Positions 23,001 to 35,000 of a stretch of DNA of 64,000 nucleotides are shown in pieces. The DNA lies in contig NC_089856.1 of NCBI RefSeq assembly GCF_036373705.1, positions 32,460,298 through 32,524,297 of the forward strand, given 5' to 3'. A program made the translations under genes and the position numbers. The DNA is from Amia ocellicauda. Lineage: Eukaryota > Chordata > Actinopteri > Amiiformes > Amiidae. How positions within the stretch are numbered: the first letter of the stretch is position 1; every line of letters begins with the position of its first letter. The notes under the pieces were generated by a model. The model was not told the origin of the DNA. It ran no database searches and saw nothing but the letters and a program-made list of their open reading frames with translations.

Positions 23001-26000
23001 AGAAAAACATTGGTTATTACATTTCATTAGTTAGACTGGAACACGAAGAAAGATCAACCGATTAGTAAACTAAAGTTTAAAGTAGAAAGGAATGTTTCTA
23101 ATGTTTTTCACTGAATGTTCCCTTATTCTGATCACTGAGTCTTTATGGTAGAAATGTCTGTTTCTCCTTCCCGGGACAGGCCTTGATCATCATTCCTTTG
23201 TGATCCCTTTTCTTTCAGAAAGAAGTCACAAAAATGGGATGAAATGAACATCTTGGCTACCTACCACCCTGCAGATAAAGACTATGGATTAATAAAAATT
23301 GATGAGCCCAGTACGCCGTATAACAGGTAAGGAAAGACCAAAATGTTAACTGCCTGATGTCTCTGCTTTGTAGTTTAAAATATTCCAAATGAGCAGTTTT
23401 TTTAATCATCGGATACAAAGGGAGTCCTTTTTTTTCTGTAGTTTACCACAAGACATTTCCAGAGTAAAATTGTAAAGTATACCTGACATAGATGTCTTGA
23501 CCCTGGCCAATAAATCAAGCAAAGACATTCCTAGAGTTGAGGAACTTTAATTATAAGTTCATTGAAGCATGCACAGAACAGTGGCAGATTGTAAAGCTTT
23601 TTTACTTTTTGGGGGGTAGAGAACTGTGTATCTCTTCAAATATATCAATATAGGAAACTGCTTTGTTACCTTGATGACACTGCAAGCTTGCCAGAAGACA
23701 TCTGTGAATACTTTTTCACTGTGTTTCATTGCTTTGGGCTTCCAGAATGATCGGCGATGAGGATGACGAAGGATCTTTGAGTGATTCGGAATCTAACACA
23801 GCTCTCCCTGCAGATGCGCTGGCTATGAAGTAAGTGCTGTTTAACGAGAAGCCATGTTGTCCAGGACTGGTGTGAGGGCCAGTTTATATAAATTCTGGGT
23901 CCCCTGCAGCATACCTCTCGTGAGAGAAACCAGATGGTTCTTAATGCATATCCGAGTTACCACCAGAGCTTTCAATTAGGATTTGTTCTCCTTATTGAAT
24001 CATTATTCATACATTTCTGAATACAACATCCATGCACTTGTGTACATGTACAACTCTGGGAAAAAAGTTAAGCGACCACTGCAAAATGATCAGTTTCTCT
24101 GGTTTTACTATTTATAGGTATGTGTTTGGGTAAAATGAACATTTAGTTTATTCTATAAACTACTGACAACATTTCTCCCAAATTCCAAATACAAATATGA
24201 ATGGAATGGAATGGCTGCCATACATGTACAGATGCTGATTTAAGAACAAAAATTCAGTGGTCTCTTAATTTTTTACAGAGCTGTATATCCTTTTAATCAA
24301 ATACGTAAGAAATACGTATATACTTATCCATTTTCAAACTTTTGAATCTGGTTAAGAGCCTCCTAATGCATTGGAGCACTGACGTTGATCTCAACCAGAA
24401 GTAGCATGTCTTCTAGAGTTCTTCTGTTTCTAAAATATAGTGTTCTTTAAGCTCAATGCTTCAGATGGGCAACAGCCTGCAAAAGGAGTGGATGTCTTTA
24501 CCCTGCTCAGCCTATTAATACATACAGAGCTTTATAACTCATTTTTAATTGCTTATTTATGTCTTTATTGCTGCAAATAGAAGCTTCATTTCATGTGGAA
24601 TTACAAGTTCAAGTTAAGTTCAGCAAGCCTTCATGCTACTGATAAACTGATAAACGTAGTAGTTTATGAAGAATTACTTCCTTGATGTAAAACAAATATA
24701 ATTTGGAAAAGTAATTAAACAAAAACTAAGCACAATACAACAGGGCCACAGTTGAGTAGGCTCTGCAGTTAAAGTGAGACTTAAAAGTCGATGCATGCTG
24801 AAGTAGTAGCTGAGTGACTCCACTAGGTCTGTCACCTTCAGGCCTGAAACTCTATCTAAAGACAGTGGCTATTGTTGACTTCCAGGCAAGGCATGCTTTA
24901 TTATTCCTTGCAGGAGCATTGAGAGCTGAAATAACAGCTGACTATATAGCATCTTAATGCATTTTCTTTTTATTTCACTGTCTGCCTTTTAAGGGGAAAT
25001 AGTTTCCTTCAGGGCAGAGGGTAGTTGCTTTACAAGATTTTAAAACGTTCCAACCATTCCCATTGTCAGTCTCAGGAGGATGATGCATATGACCGTTAAA
25101 AAAACAAAAAGAAAAAGCACGGTACACTTCTGAATTCTCTCTTTCATGATATATAATGCTTTAGGAGTAACAGTATGATGTAGGAAGTGTTTGACTTTTT
25201 AAAATGCTCACAGTATATGTATGTATTCAATAAAGGTTTCTGTGGCATTAGTGGAGCATTATGTTGTACACGAAAGAGGAACTAAGAGGCCTGTTCAGAA
25301 ATATCTGACCTGCTTTTATTTCTCCGCATGTTTTAATCTGTCTGTTCAGCCATTATGACCATAGCATCTGCTGTTGACTTTTTCTTAGGCTGGCCGAAGC
25401 AGAAGGAGCTGAACCCAAGATTTTCCACAGGGAGGAAGAAGAGAGCAGTGATGAAGAGGAGGAGGAGGAGTTGACTCCTGAAGAGCAAGGTGGGCAATCT
25501 AGTCTTTCGGTCTTTTATACCTTTCCACTTCACGGCTGCTTACTCTTACCTTAAAATGGTTTGTATGGACCTGTATTTGTTTTGTTTTTTTCTTATGGAA
25601 TTTCACAGCTCAGTGGTCACAGCACTGAATTTTAGGAAATTGAATTTGCTCACACTTGACAGTAAAGCTACACTTGTCTGTTTCTGGTCGGTGGTGTAAT
25701 AGTCAATTTTATTTTGTTCTATTTTCTATTTCTAAGCCATTGATCAATGTAATTTGAAATCTCTAGAAACTGCATATGTATAATGTGAAATGCATTCGTT
25801 AACTTAAAGCCACATTTGAGATCTCTTATAATGAGTTTGGTTTGCTCAAGTATCACACAGTGTTTTTTTTATACCATTCCAGTAACACACTATGGGTTAA
25901 TTTTCCTCATTCATAAAGCAGGCCTTTTTTTCAATGAGATTTAGTTGTCAGTTTCCTTCTCATCTAAACTGTTTTACACACCCATTGGTACAAACATTGT

Positions 26001-27430
26001 TGCTTTGGTTAGTTTAAAGTAGCACTCTGAAACATTTTTTTGGAGACTTCCTTATTTTAATATTATTTATTTAGAAAAAAATGGGTATTAAAGTTTTTAA
26101 TATGGTCCCTAGTTTTAATCGTAAACATTTTTGCCCTAGCTGAATTCATGTTTGCGATGGAGGGAGAGCATTGCAACTAGGATGTTAAACTCAGTTTTTA
26201 GTACCTTCTCAAAAATGGCCCGAACCTCATCTAATTTCAGTCTTACAATTATTATGATTAGCAGTATTATTGGTTAATTATACAATACATGTAAGTAAAT
26301 AGTATAGAGCTATAGTCAATCATTTTAAAGCACTTCCAAGGCAATTTTTGTTGGTGTTTCTGGGAAAGCTTACCTAGTCATGCCTTTGCCTTCATTGTAA
26401 TTTGGACATGGTATTATTCAGCTTCCACACACCATTTGAAAACTGTTTAAAACAATCTTTATCAGTATTTTACACTTGATATGAATGTAGTTAGACTGTT
26501 AAGGAAAATCTGTTGTTTCAGGAATTGGACTATACGTTAATTTAGCTGCAAAATGAAATTGAAGCCTGCAGTCTTCAGTGTTTTAAATGCCATTTCATTA
26601 CACAAAGGCCTTTTAGGCAATGGAAGCCTAAGAATCAGTGAATTGATCCAACCAGTTCCATTAAATAAGTTTACTGAAACAATCTCGCAGCTTCAAACTG
26701 AGGAAACTTCTTTGTCTGATCAGAGGGGAAGTGGAGCTGGGAGGCACCAAACAGCACAACACTGAGTTTAGATTTTTTGGTGTGTTTTTTCCCCTCCTTT
26801 GCAACTACAATTTTGGGGAGAAATGTATACCTGTAAAGCACTGTATAGGCTGCAGTCTCAATCAGGATTCACACAATTTAAATTCCTACAAATGCTTTTG
26901 TTTTGTTTCTTAGAAAAAAAGAAGCAGTTTAAAATGATGAGGAAAATGCATTATAATGAAGGGTTGAATATTAAGCTTGCCAGACAGCTCATAGCCAGTG
27001 AGCTAGAGGAAGAAGAGGATGAAGACGAGGAGATGAAGGATGATACAGAGACGGAAGACATCAGTGTAGACCCCCCTGAAAATGGTAAGCGATGTGAAGG
27101 GCTGTTTGTGGGTGTTTGTCAGAGAAAGGGCATGTACACCGTCGTATTACACAGACCCTTCCTTCCGGTACTGTTTGTATAGATTTCTCAGGATTGTACA
27201 GGCAGCATCCACATGTATTTCAATATATCCACACATCCGAAGTGGAAGAGGACTATTTTGGTAGCTTCTTTCATTTGCCCTTTTGAAGACCCCTAGTAGG
27301 CCCAGTGAAAGCATGTGCAGCAGATAAAATGTACCAGATATTAATCAATAAATAAAAACGTGCATGTTTTCCTTCGCCGTGAAAGTAACACACCCTCCAT
27401 TGCTTTCCAGCTGGTTCACAGGATTCCTAG
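16870..27430 (+). CDS. ppp1r2: Protein phosphatase 1 regulatory inhibitor subunit 2
   Basis: Inhibitor-2, an intrinsically disordered cytosolic and nuclear inhibitor and chaperone of the PP1 catalytic subunit. Exons 16870-17003, 23219-23326, 23746-23829, 25389-25489, 26914-27084 and 27411-27430 join in frame to 205 residues, the human length. The PP1-binding elements are all visible: KGILK (residues 8-12), KSQKW (47-51) and HYNEG within the basic helix (155-159). Thr77 in PSTPY corresponds to the GSK3 phosphorylation site that reactivates the complex. Two acidic runs follow SSDEEE (from 128) and [11 protein letters not shown], as in CK2-site regions of the family. All splice sites are GT-AG. 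The start codon is the first ATG in the CpG-rich exon and matches the family's N-terminal RPIKGILKN. The last exon adds only AGSQDS. acap2 follows downstream, as in human. Confidence 0.97.
17004..23218 (+). other. Intron 1 of ppp1r2
   Basis: 6.2 kb, AT-rich. It holds one antisense SINE (18330-18522). The remaining open frames are short and unlike known proteins; I see no nested gene. Confidence 0.7.
18330..18522 (-). mobile_element. tRNA-derived SINE, antisense
   Basis: Read on the minus strand it starts CAGCAGTGTGGAGTAGTAGT, carries a B-box-like GGGGTCAATCCC and ends with the GTAAGTTGCCCTGG tail. This is the same family as the sense copy near 30967, with an internal region that differs. Confidence 0.8.
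24051..24283. mobile_element. Non-autonomous Tc1/mariner deletion derivative
   Basis: 233 bp bounded by TA on both sides. The left end CAACTCTGGGAAAAAAGTTA and the right end (reverse complement CAGCTCTGTAAAAAATTAAG) continue as inverted repeats to GACCACTG. The body TGATCAGTTTCTCTGGTTTT matches the subterminal region of a widespread fish Tc1-like family. No transposase remains. It lies in intron 3 of ppp1r2. Confidence 0.85.
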
Positions 27431-29219
27431 AAGAGGAGAACAACGTGTCTGACTTCTCGAGTAAATCTTAAGACACCGGTAGTTGCTTCGGAGCTGCTCA
27501 AAGATGACACTGCTTCACGATCCCGCCATTCTCCGCACGTCTCTATTTATGAACACTGTAAACGAAGCATATCGACCAAAGGGTTGTTTCTTCAGTTGCC
27601 AAGATTATTGTTGTTGTCGTTATTCACTATTATTAATCGAACAAACTAGTGTTCTTGGAGAAAGGTCCCGGACCTCCTGTTGCTGTACGGTTGATTCTAA
27701 TGCCTGTGGGCTCTGACTTACGGAAGACCACTTCATCTTCAGTACAGAATGGCATTTCGGTTTTCTGTTCTTTGGTGTGTGCCCCCCCCGCTGCTGCTTC
27801 CTCTCAGTTACACACTCAACAACCAGAAGCACAGTGTGTGGCTTTGGAAGAGAGGCATTGCTACGTTTTCCTCTCCTTTTTCTTTTTCAATGAGTCCTGT
27901 TGTAAGGAAATCAATGTTATTCAAACCCATTTTAATGTAAGCACATTGTATGGACTGACGTTGAAAGCTATAGCACTGATTTCCCGTTTTTTGTCTGCCT
28001 TTTAAAATAATACTAATTGAGCTTAAGATGGAATGTCAAAAAGCTACTACTGTACAGTGTTAGCAGAAGGGTTGATATGGGCCTCGAGTTTGTTTTAATG
28101 GCCCTGACGTACGTTTGCCTGATTGGTATTAAATGTAGGCAGCATAAGAGATTTACTCGCTTTAATCTTATGAACTACTGATAAGTGTGACTATCTTGTG
28201 GGGCATTGAAATTTCAACTTTTTTTTTTTTAAATGTGGTCTTTTTTTTTTTTTTTTATTGAGGATGTTTATTTTGGGGATATTTTTTTATTTTTGGCCTT
28301 GAGGCTGTTGTACTTTGGAAACCGTCAGTTACTCAGTTGTGCTGAGATGCGTTACTGCAGCTATTTTAAAAAACAACATGATCTTCTTGGGGGTGGGGGG
28401 GACCAGCATTATCTGAAAATGGAAAAATAATATATATTGAAATTGAACATATTTGGGAGTGAATCAATACCCATTAGTCTTAACAATACATATTGAATTA
28501 CCTTTAATTTGTCATGACATCCTTACAATGAGTTGGGTAATTGAATGATATTAAGCAAGTTGTAATGTGACTACAATCATTTTTTCTTTTTTTTCTTTTA
28601 ATACACATTATTTTATTTTTTTGTATGTGATTGCATGTATGAATTTGGCTGGTACATGTGTTTTTGTATTTAATTAAACATTTGTCTTGTATTCCATTTG
28701 CATATATTTGTATACTGAGGGCACATATGGGATTCAATCAAGCTATAGGAACAGGAAGATGGGAAACCAGTGTAGCTTTGCGTCTACGTTTTGGTCCCTA
28801 CAGATTGAGGTATCTTACTTTTTTGCTGGCTGGATTCCTGACTGCAGACTTGTTTAGCTTGATTGCATCACGTATGATTGTATAATTTTCCTTGAAATGT
28901 ACTGACTTGTGACAGTGAACGGATATCCTGTGGTTCATATTTTGTTGATCATGTGTGTTTTATTATTTTGTCATCTCTGTTGCAGCATGACATTTTATTC
29001 CAGAAAGGAAAATTGCCCATGTGTAAAGAATACTCCACCTCTTCAGTGTCCGGTTTTATTGTACTTTTTCCCCAAAAACGTTTGGGGAAACGTTTGCCTC
29101 TTAAAATGGGACTGTGCGTTTTATTTTATTTTATTTTGTAACTTCACAAATGGCATGTTCTTAAAAATTAAGGATATGTGTGTTTTTTTCTTGTCTCCAT
29201 AAATAAATGAAGACATAAT
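27431..29219 (+). other. Probable 3' UTR of ppp1r2
   Basis: Non-coding, with a T-run at 28234-28257. An AATAAA at 29202-29207 may be the distal poly(A) signal. The end is a guess based on this hexamer. Confidence 0.45.
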
Positions 29220-29729
29220 AATGATACCAGCCAAGATGCCTTTTCTTGTTCTGCCTTTTCACATTCTCTTTATATAAAGTACACAAAACTATGTAGTCGT
29301 TATTTAAATGTAAAGATCCATACATTCCCTATACCTAGTTCACTTTATAATCGGCATAGACATCCAAAATGTGACAAAGTATTTTAACCTATATTTACAC
29401 ATCTTTACTTCAGTGCTAAATATACTGGATTAAAAATATATATTTTTTCAACATGTATTACACTCTGTTCTCCACTAGGTGACAATCATGTCACATAGTT
29501 ACTTGAAATGACACAGGACGGCGCAATATAATTACTACATGGTTTGCTAAGACCTGTACAGTATTATACTGAAACCTTTTGGCCATCCAGACATATTTAA
29601 GTAATTGCAGCTATACATGCTCTATGTCTTCAGTAACACAACTAAAATTGTATCCTGGTCTTGTTTTGTCCATATTTGTTGATTGTGACAGCATTTGATT
29701 CAATATATATATAGAACTGATTATCCAGT

Positions 29730-30440
29730 CAAGGAAGGATGGACATCAGCTCCTGTCTAAAAACAGTCCACATTCCTCAATGTCACAAAAACTATTTATT
29801 GGAGAAAAAGTAAACTCAGTCATCAGAACTCTAAGATATAAAATCATTGAGGAAACCTATTAAATAGATGTACAACAATGCAACATCAGCAATTCAACTT
29901 CACCAAGACACTTGACAAGATCAAGATTCGTAAATGATGTGTCAAGGAGACAACAACTTATGATTTGCCGATAATAATGTCGTATTTACAAAAACACCCG
30001 AAGACCTGCACCTTCAGGACCTGCAGAACTCTCAGATGCTAGGATGAAACTGAAGAGAAAAGTATCTGATCAATGCATACTACCAGTGCTCACTTATGAC
30101 TGTGATGATACCGAAACTGCAGACAAAACCAAGGAGTATGGAAAGACACATGCTTGGAATAACAAGAAGAGATCAGAAATGTTCTAAGAACAAACCAAAA
30201 TATGTGACATCATGGGAAGAGCGAAAATGTTAAAATGGCAATGGGCCGGACACATTGCAAGAAGAACAGATCAAAGATGGACAAAGGACTCTATTGATTG
30301 GCTACCAAGAGATAAATCAAATGAAAATAGAACACAACCACATAAAAGATGGAAAGATGAAATCATTCACTTTGCGGGTGTGACATGGAAAAGAGAAGCT
30401 GTAGATCAAAGCAAGTGGAAACATTTTGCTTAGATCTTCA
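29730..30440 (+). mobile_element. Decayed non-LTR retrotransposon, reverse transcriptase 3' end
   Basis: A degenerate RT core is recognisable near 29960 (FADNNVVFTKTPEDL, from the FADD box with the second Asp changed). A C-terminal part follows at 30212-30433, MGRAKMLKWQWAGHIARRTD and then RWTKDSIDWLPRD, typical of LINE open reading frames in animals. Several frameshifts and stops separate the pieces. The 5' end is missing. The clade is uncertain. Confidence 0.8.
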
Positions 30441-30502
30441 TCCAGGAATGGATAAATATAGGCTGATGGTGATGATATATACATATATATATTATTATTA
30501 TT

Positions 30503-30503
<1 letters not shown>

Positions 30504-30592
<89 letters not shown>
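30504..30592. repeat. Compound (TACA)n-(CA)n-(TA)n microsatellite
   Basis: Tetranucleotide, then AC, then AT repeats, directly after the retrotransposon remnant; it may have grown from the element's 3' simple-sequence tail. Confidence 0.95.
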
Positions 30593-30595
<3 letters not shown>

Positions 30596-30966
30596 CATTG
30601 TCTTACTGTTTAAATCATTCCCAAGTGCACAATAACTTCAATTTCTTCATTTTTATCATCTAAACAAATACATATTTTGGCCATATAGCTAGACCCTATA
30701 TGTCTTTCAGTAACTCGCTGACCTCTTCTTCAAAAGTGTGATTTCAGATTTCAAACCTTGAAACTGATTTGAAGATCATAATTCTACTTTCATGGAAAAA
30801 AATATTATTGTGATGAAATCATGAAGGAGTATTACAAAAAATGATATCACAACCAAAACTTCCAGTACACAATAAAATACCAAAGTGGCAATATAAGGGT
30901 AATAATTTTACCATATGGTTGGTAAGTTGTTTATTAATTGTATGGGATCACAAAAAGCTAGATAAG

Positions 30967-31155
30967 GCAGCAGTGTGTAGTAGTGTTTAGAGCTGTGGAC
31001 TCTTAAGCTGAAGGTTGTGGGCTCAATCCCAGGTGGGGGACACTGCTGTTGTGCCCTTGAGCAAGACACTGTACCTGCATTGTTCCAGTTAAAAACCATG
31101 CTGTTTAAATGGGTCGCTCTGCATAAGGGCGTCTGCTAAGAAATATAATAATACA
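30967..31155 (+). mobile_element. tRNA-derived SINE, sense
   Basis: The head GCAGTGTGTAGTAGTGTTTA is tRNA-like, with the B box GGCTCAATCCC at 31020-31030. A central GAGCAAGACACTGTACCTGC block follows, then the fish SINE/L2 tail with AAGGGCGTCTGCTAAGAAAT. Ends in an ATA-rich tract. Confidence 0.85.
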
Positions 31156-31309
31156 TAAGCGTATGCCATATACACATTATATAACAAAACAATGGCAAAT
31201 TAAAAGAAAACTAGTTCATAAAACTTATGTAACTCCCACCCCACAACATCATTGCCTTGCATTTGCGTCAATACAGCCAACATCCCTAATGGAGCATTGG
31301 CGTGCTGGC

Positions 31310-31852
31310 TGAATACAATGTTCGCGGTCGTGTCGCGCAGATGTCCGCAGTTCTGCGCCGGTCTGCGCTGCTCCTCCAATGGGATCGGCGGGATTATGCA
31401 GATCTGTGCAGACCTGCGGACATCTGCGCTACAGAAACGGGACCAATGCCTGCCCCCCCCCCCCCCACACAGGAAACTGGGAGAAGTCCGGCCTCTTGGT
31501 GGGAGACGACAGCGCTCTCGTTGGCTGCGGTTGTTGGCATTCAACCCGTGACAATGGATTGGGATCTGGGGAGCTGAGGGGCAGGCGATTCGTGTGTGGA
31601 GGCAACGCTAACCCGGACCCAGCGACATCTGCGCGTTTATCCCAATCGTTGCCATGCCTGGATTCAGTTTGCTTCGGATATTTGTTCTTTCGTGACCTTA
31701 TGTGACGTTTGTGTACGTAGCCGCACACTTTATTGTCTTTAAGGGAGAGCGTTCATTCACTGAACAACAGAGAGATCACCTGCGAGGAGTTCAGCCCATC
31801 CAGGACACAAGAACCACCCGTTTCCTTCTCGTTTTTATTCATCTGAAATAGC
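31310..31852 (+). promoter_or_regulatory. CpG-rich promoter and 5' UTR of acap2
   Basis: GC-rich region in AT-rich surroundings, with CCAAT motifs near 31376 and 31444, a run of 14 C at 31453-31466, and a 16-bp inverted repeat (31335-31350 with 31414-31429). The 5' UTR start is not determinable from sequence. Confidence 0.65.
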
Positions 31853-31970
31853 ATGAAGATGACTGTGGATTTCGAGGAATGTCTTAAAGACTCTCCCAGA
31901 TTCAGGTAGGCCTTCGTCGGCGCTTCATTATCGTTTTCTTTTCATTGCAACCGGGTATGTAGCCTAGATT

Positions 31971-32012
<42 letters not shown>

Positions 32013-35000
32013 GTTTTATTGGGGGGGGGGGGGGGGTCTATTTTCACTTACTGCAAATGATAGTACAGTTAAAGTCTAAATACAGTTAATTTGCCAGCTG
32101 TATGGCATTGCAATATGAACACAACATGTGAATAATAATGTATGCTTTTCACCAGGCACTGGCTTCGTACACGATCGTGAGATTTGCTCCTGGTTGTGTA
32201 GTTTTTGATACATTATTTCCGTTTGTCTATTACTGGGCTGTATGCCCCCCTAGGTGTTACAAATTGTATCATATTTTTGATAGATTCATAGTTGAACTGA
32301 TGAACAAATCGTACCATGGATCTAAAAACAATACGACACTCTGGATAGCCAAATGAATGCCACTGTATAGTTTTTGTTCACATTTCTTTAGCTATATGGC
32401 CTAATGACTGGTGCAGTTACAGTATGTGAAGCCTAAAGATGATCTTAAATTAGAAGTTTTCAAGTGTGCATTTCTTGGCCCAGCTATCCATATTACTGAG
32501 TAAATTTGAAACCAAAAACTGCTTCCTCCATGCTGTTGTTCACATTTCAGGATTCGGTCATCTCCACCCTGCTACCACCAGTTGTTGAAACCCAGTGTCT
32601 GCTGTGTTACTAGGTTTCCAAACTTAGCTATGGATTTTGCAATGTCTACTGCCTATGCATTATACTATCCAGCTTTTGAAATCTCAAATGTTTCATGTCC
32701 AGACTCCCAGGGTAATGATTCAAGGTTACCTGATCCAATGTTTGTTGTACAGAAGATGCTGCTTGGGAAAGAGATTGGGAGTATTTGAAACCTTTGGTTA
32801 TGGAAAACTGCTGTCAACTATCTGTTAGTTTGGGTCAGGAGGTCACCAGGACTTTCAGTTTGTCCAAATTATTCCCAGAGTGAAGGAGGAACCTGCCAAA
32901 GGGATTTTAAGATCTGAAGTAGTGTTGGGCCAGTTTTCTTTCCGTTTTAGGTAAAAGTATTATTATATTGAACATTTTGTGGTATCTTTTAGGTTCTTGA
33001 CAATAACTTGTGATTTTCGCTGAGGTTGGTTTTGAAGACTGGCAACATATCCCAGCTGCAGTAACCGACTCAATGGAAGTGTATGAATGAATAGCACTTT
33101 AACCACTGGTCTTGTTGATCTAAGATGTAAGCCAAGATGTTTCAGGCAGAATGGGCATCCTCACCAACTTTTTCTTGTGCAAGCCTAGTTAGCACAGATT
33201 ATAGAGGTTATGCCATGAGCCACACAAACCAAATATATATTTTGTAGCTTTGTAGCCCATCTCAGACTCATTAAAGATGATCACTTTGGGCATATCAATA
33301 TTATTTCCAGAATCAAGCACAAAGAAGTCACTTAAAGAAGAACCTACTGCTTCCTCTCTAAACCCCTGACTTAGGGGTGCTATAGAGTTTCACATGAAGC
33401 CAAAACCCTTTGTCTGCTCTCTAAATGATTTTCAGTGTTAAGTATTTGGTGGCATGGGTGAATAAACAGGCTAAGTGGTTGCATTCTATAAAAGGGCTTT
33501 TTGACCCAGGAGAATGTACCAAGTTTTTATGTAAATAAACATTAATTCTGAGGAAACCTTACTGCTTAAAAAAAAAAAACTTTTACAGAATTACCTGTGG
33601 AGAGCTGCAGTGAAATGTGTTTTTTCCTTTTTTTTGTTTTTTCCTGTGTTTCGTAGATTAGATTGGACCTATAGACTAGTCTCAAACTCCGGGGCTGTAC
33701 TAGAAAATATCAGAAATAATTGAAGAGATTGAGAACAGTGTTAAAATGAATCCAAAAAAACAAATTTTAAAGTATTCAGTGTGTGCTTTGCAACTTTAAC
33801 CAGAGTTACAGGAAGAGCTCTTTTCCCCAAATAAACAATCTCTGTTCTGACATACAGGGAGCCCCCCCTACGCAGAACAACATCCTTTGTAACAAAATCA
33901 AGACCAGATGTTAGAAAGTCGAGGACAGGAAAAATTGAAAGAAAGGATTCTGTTAACATGTCCTCAAGGAAACGTCCTTGAAGTAACTGAAAGTGTTCTG
34001 CTTGTGATGATCGCATGCTCAAATGAAAGTGAGGATGAGGAAACTATGGATGCCTCTCTCAGCTATTTTATTTAGGTTGCAACAGGACGTTTCATCTGGA
34101 AATGCATTTTGGGAGAAGTGAAATGAGAGTGCCTTTGCTTAGGGCTGGTTGTTTCTTTCTAGACAGCGTTGAGCCTGCAGAATTACAGAGGCTTTTGGAT
34201 TTAATTTCTTTAAAATTTGCCAAATTATTTCCTTTCCTGGACATAAACAAATTTTTTTGTTGCCGCAGCAGTATTGTCTCCCAAGGGGTGGATTTGGCCC
34301 CCACAACTATATACCTTATTGTGGACTGTATGTCCTACAACATGGGTAGTTGGCTTTAGTCCTTGAGTCTTCTCATTTTGGTTCCAGTTGAGTTCTTAGT
34401 AACTTAATTGAATAAGACTTAATTGGTTAATATGTCCTTGGGTTATCACTGTACTAGCATCCCTGTATTATTCATATTGTTGATTGTGGTTAAAAAGAAT
34501 GTCACTAGACTTCTTTTGGGCCATCCGCACAATGCATTTATTCTAATTATTAGTACAAAACAATTCATTACATTTTAAGTGCTACTTTTTTAACACCATG
34601 ATTTAAATTAAATGTGAAGATAGACTTTCTGCCGCTATCCCTGTAGGTCGATCTTAGAAAAGCACTAAGCTTGACTTGAGAGGCTAGATTTATTCTCAAT
34701 GGAGTTACATGACAGAAAGAAAAGAATTTGGTTTTTGATCCAAATTCTTCTTGTTTATCCACATAATTCTCCACAGCCGTCACAAAAAATAATTCCTTAT
34801 GCTTCAGCAGTGTGTTTTACATTTGACCTTATTTAGACATAGAGGAATAAACAGAAAAATATGATGGCAAAATCAGACTTTAATGTCTGAGAACATGAAC
34901 CTACATTAAATCTAATGTATATTATTTATCTTAATTTTTTGTTTGTTTTTAGCACCATCATTACCAAAAAGCTTTTTCTGATTTAGGGTTATCTAGAAGC

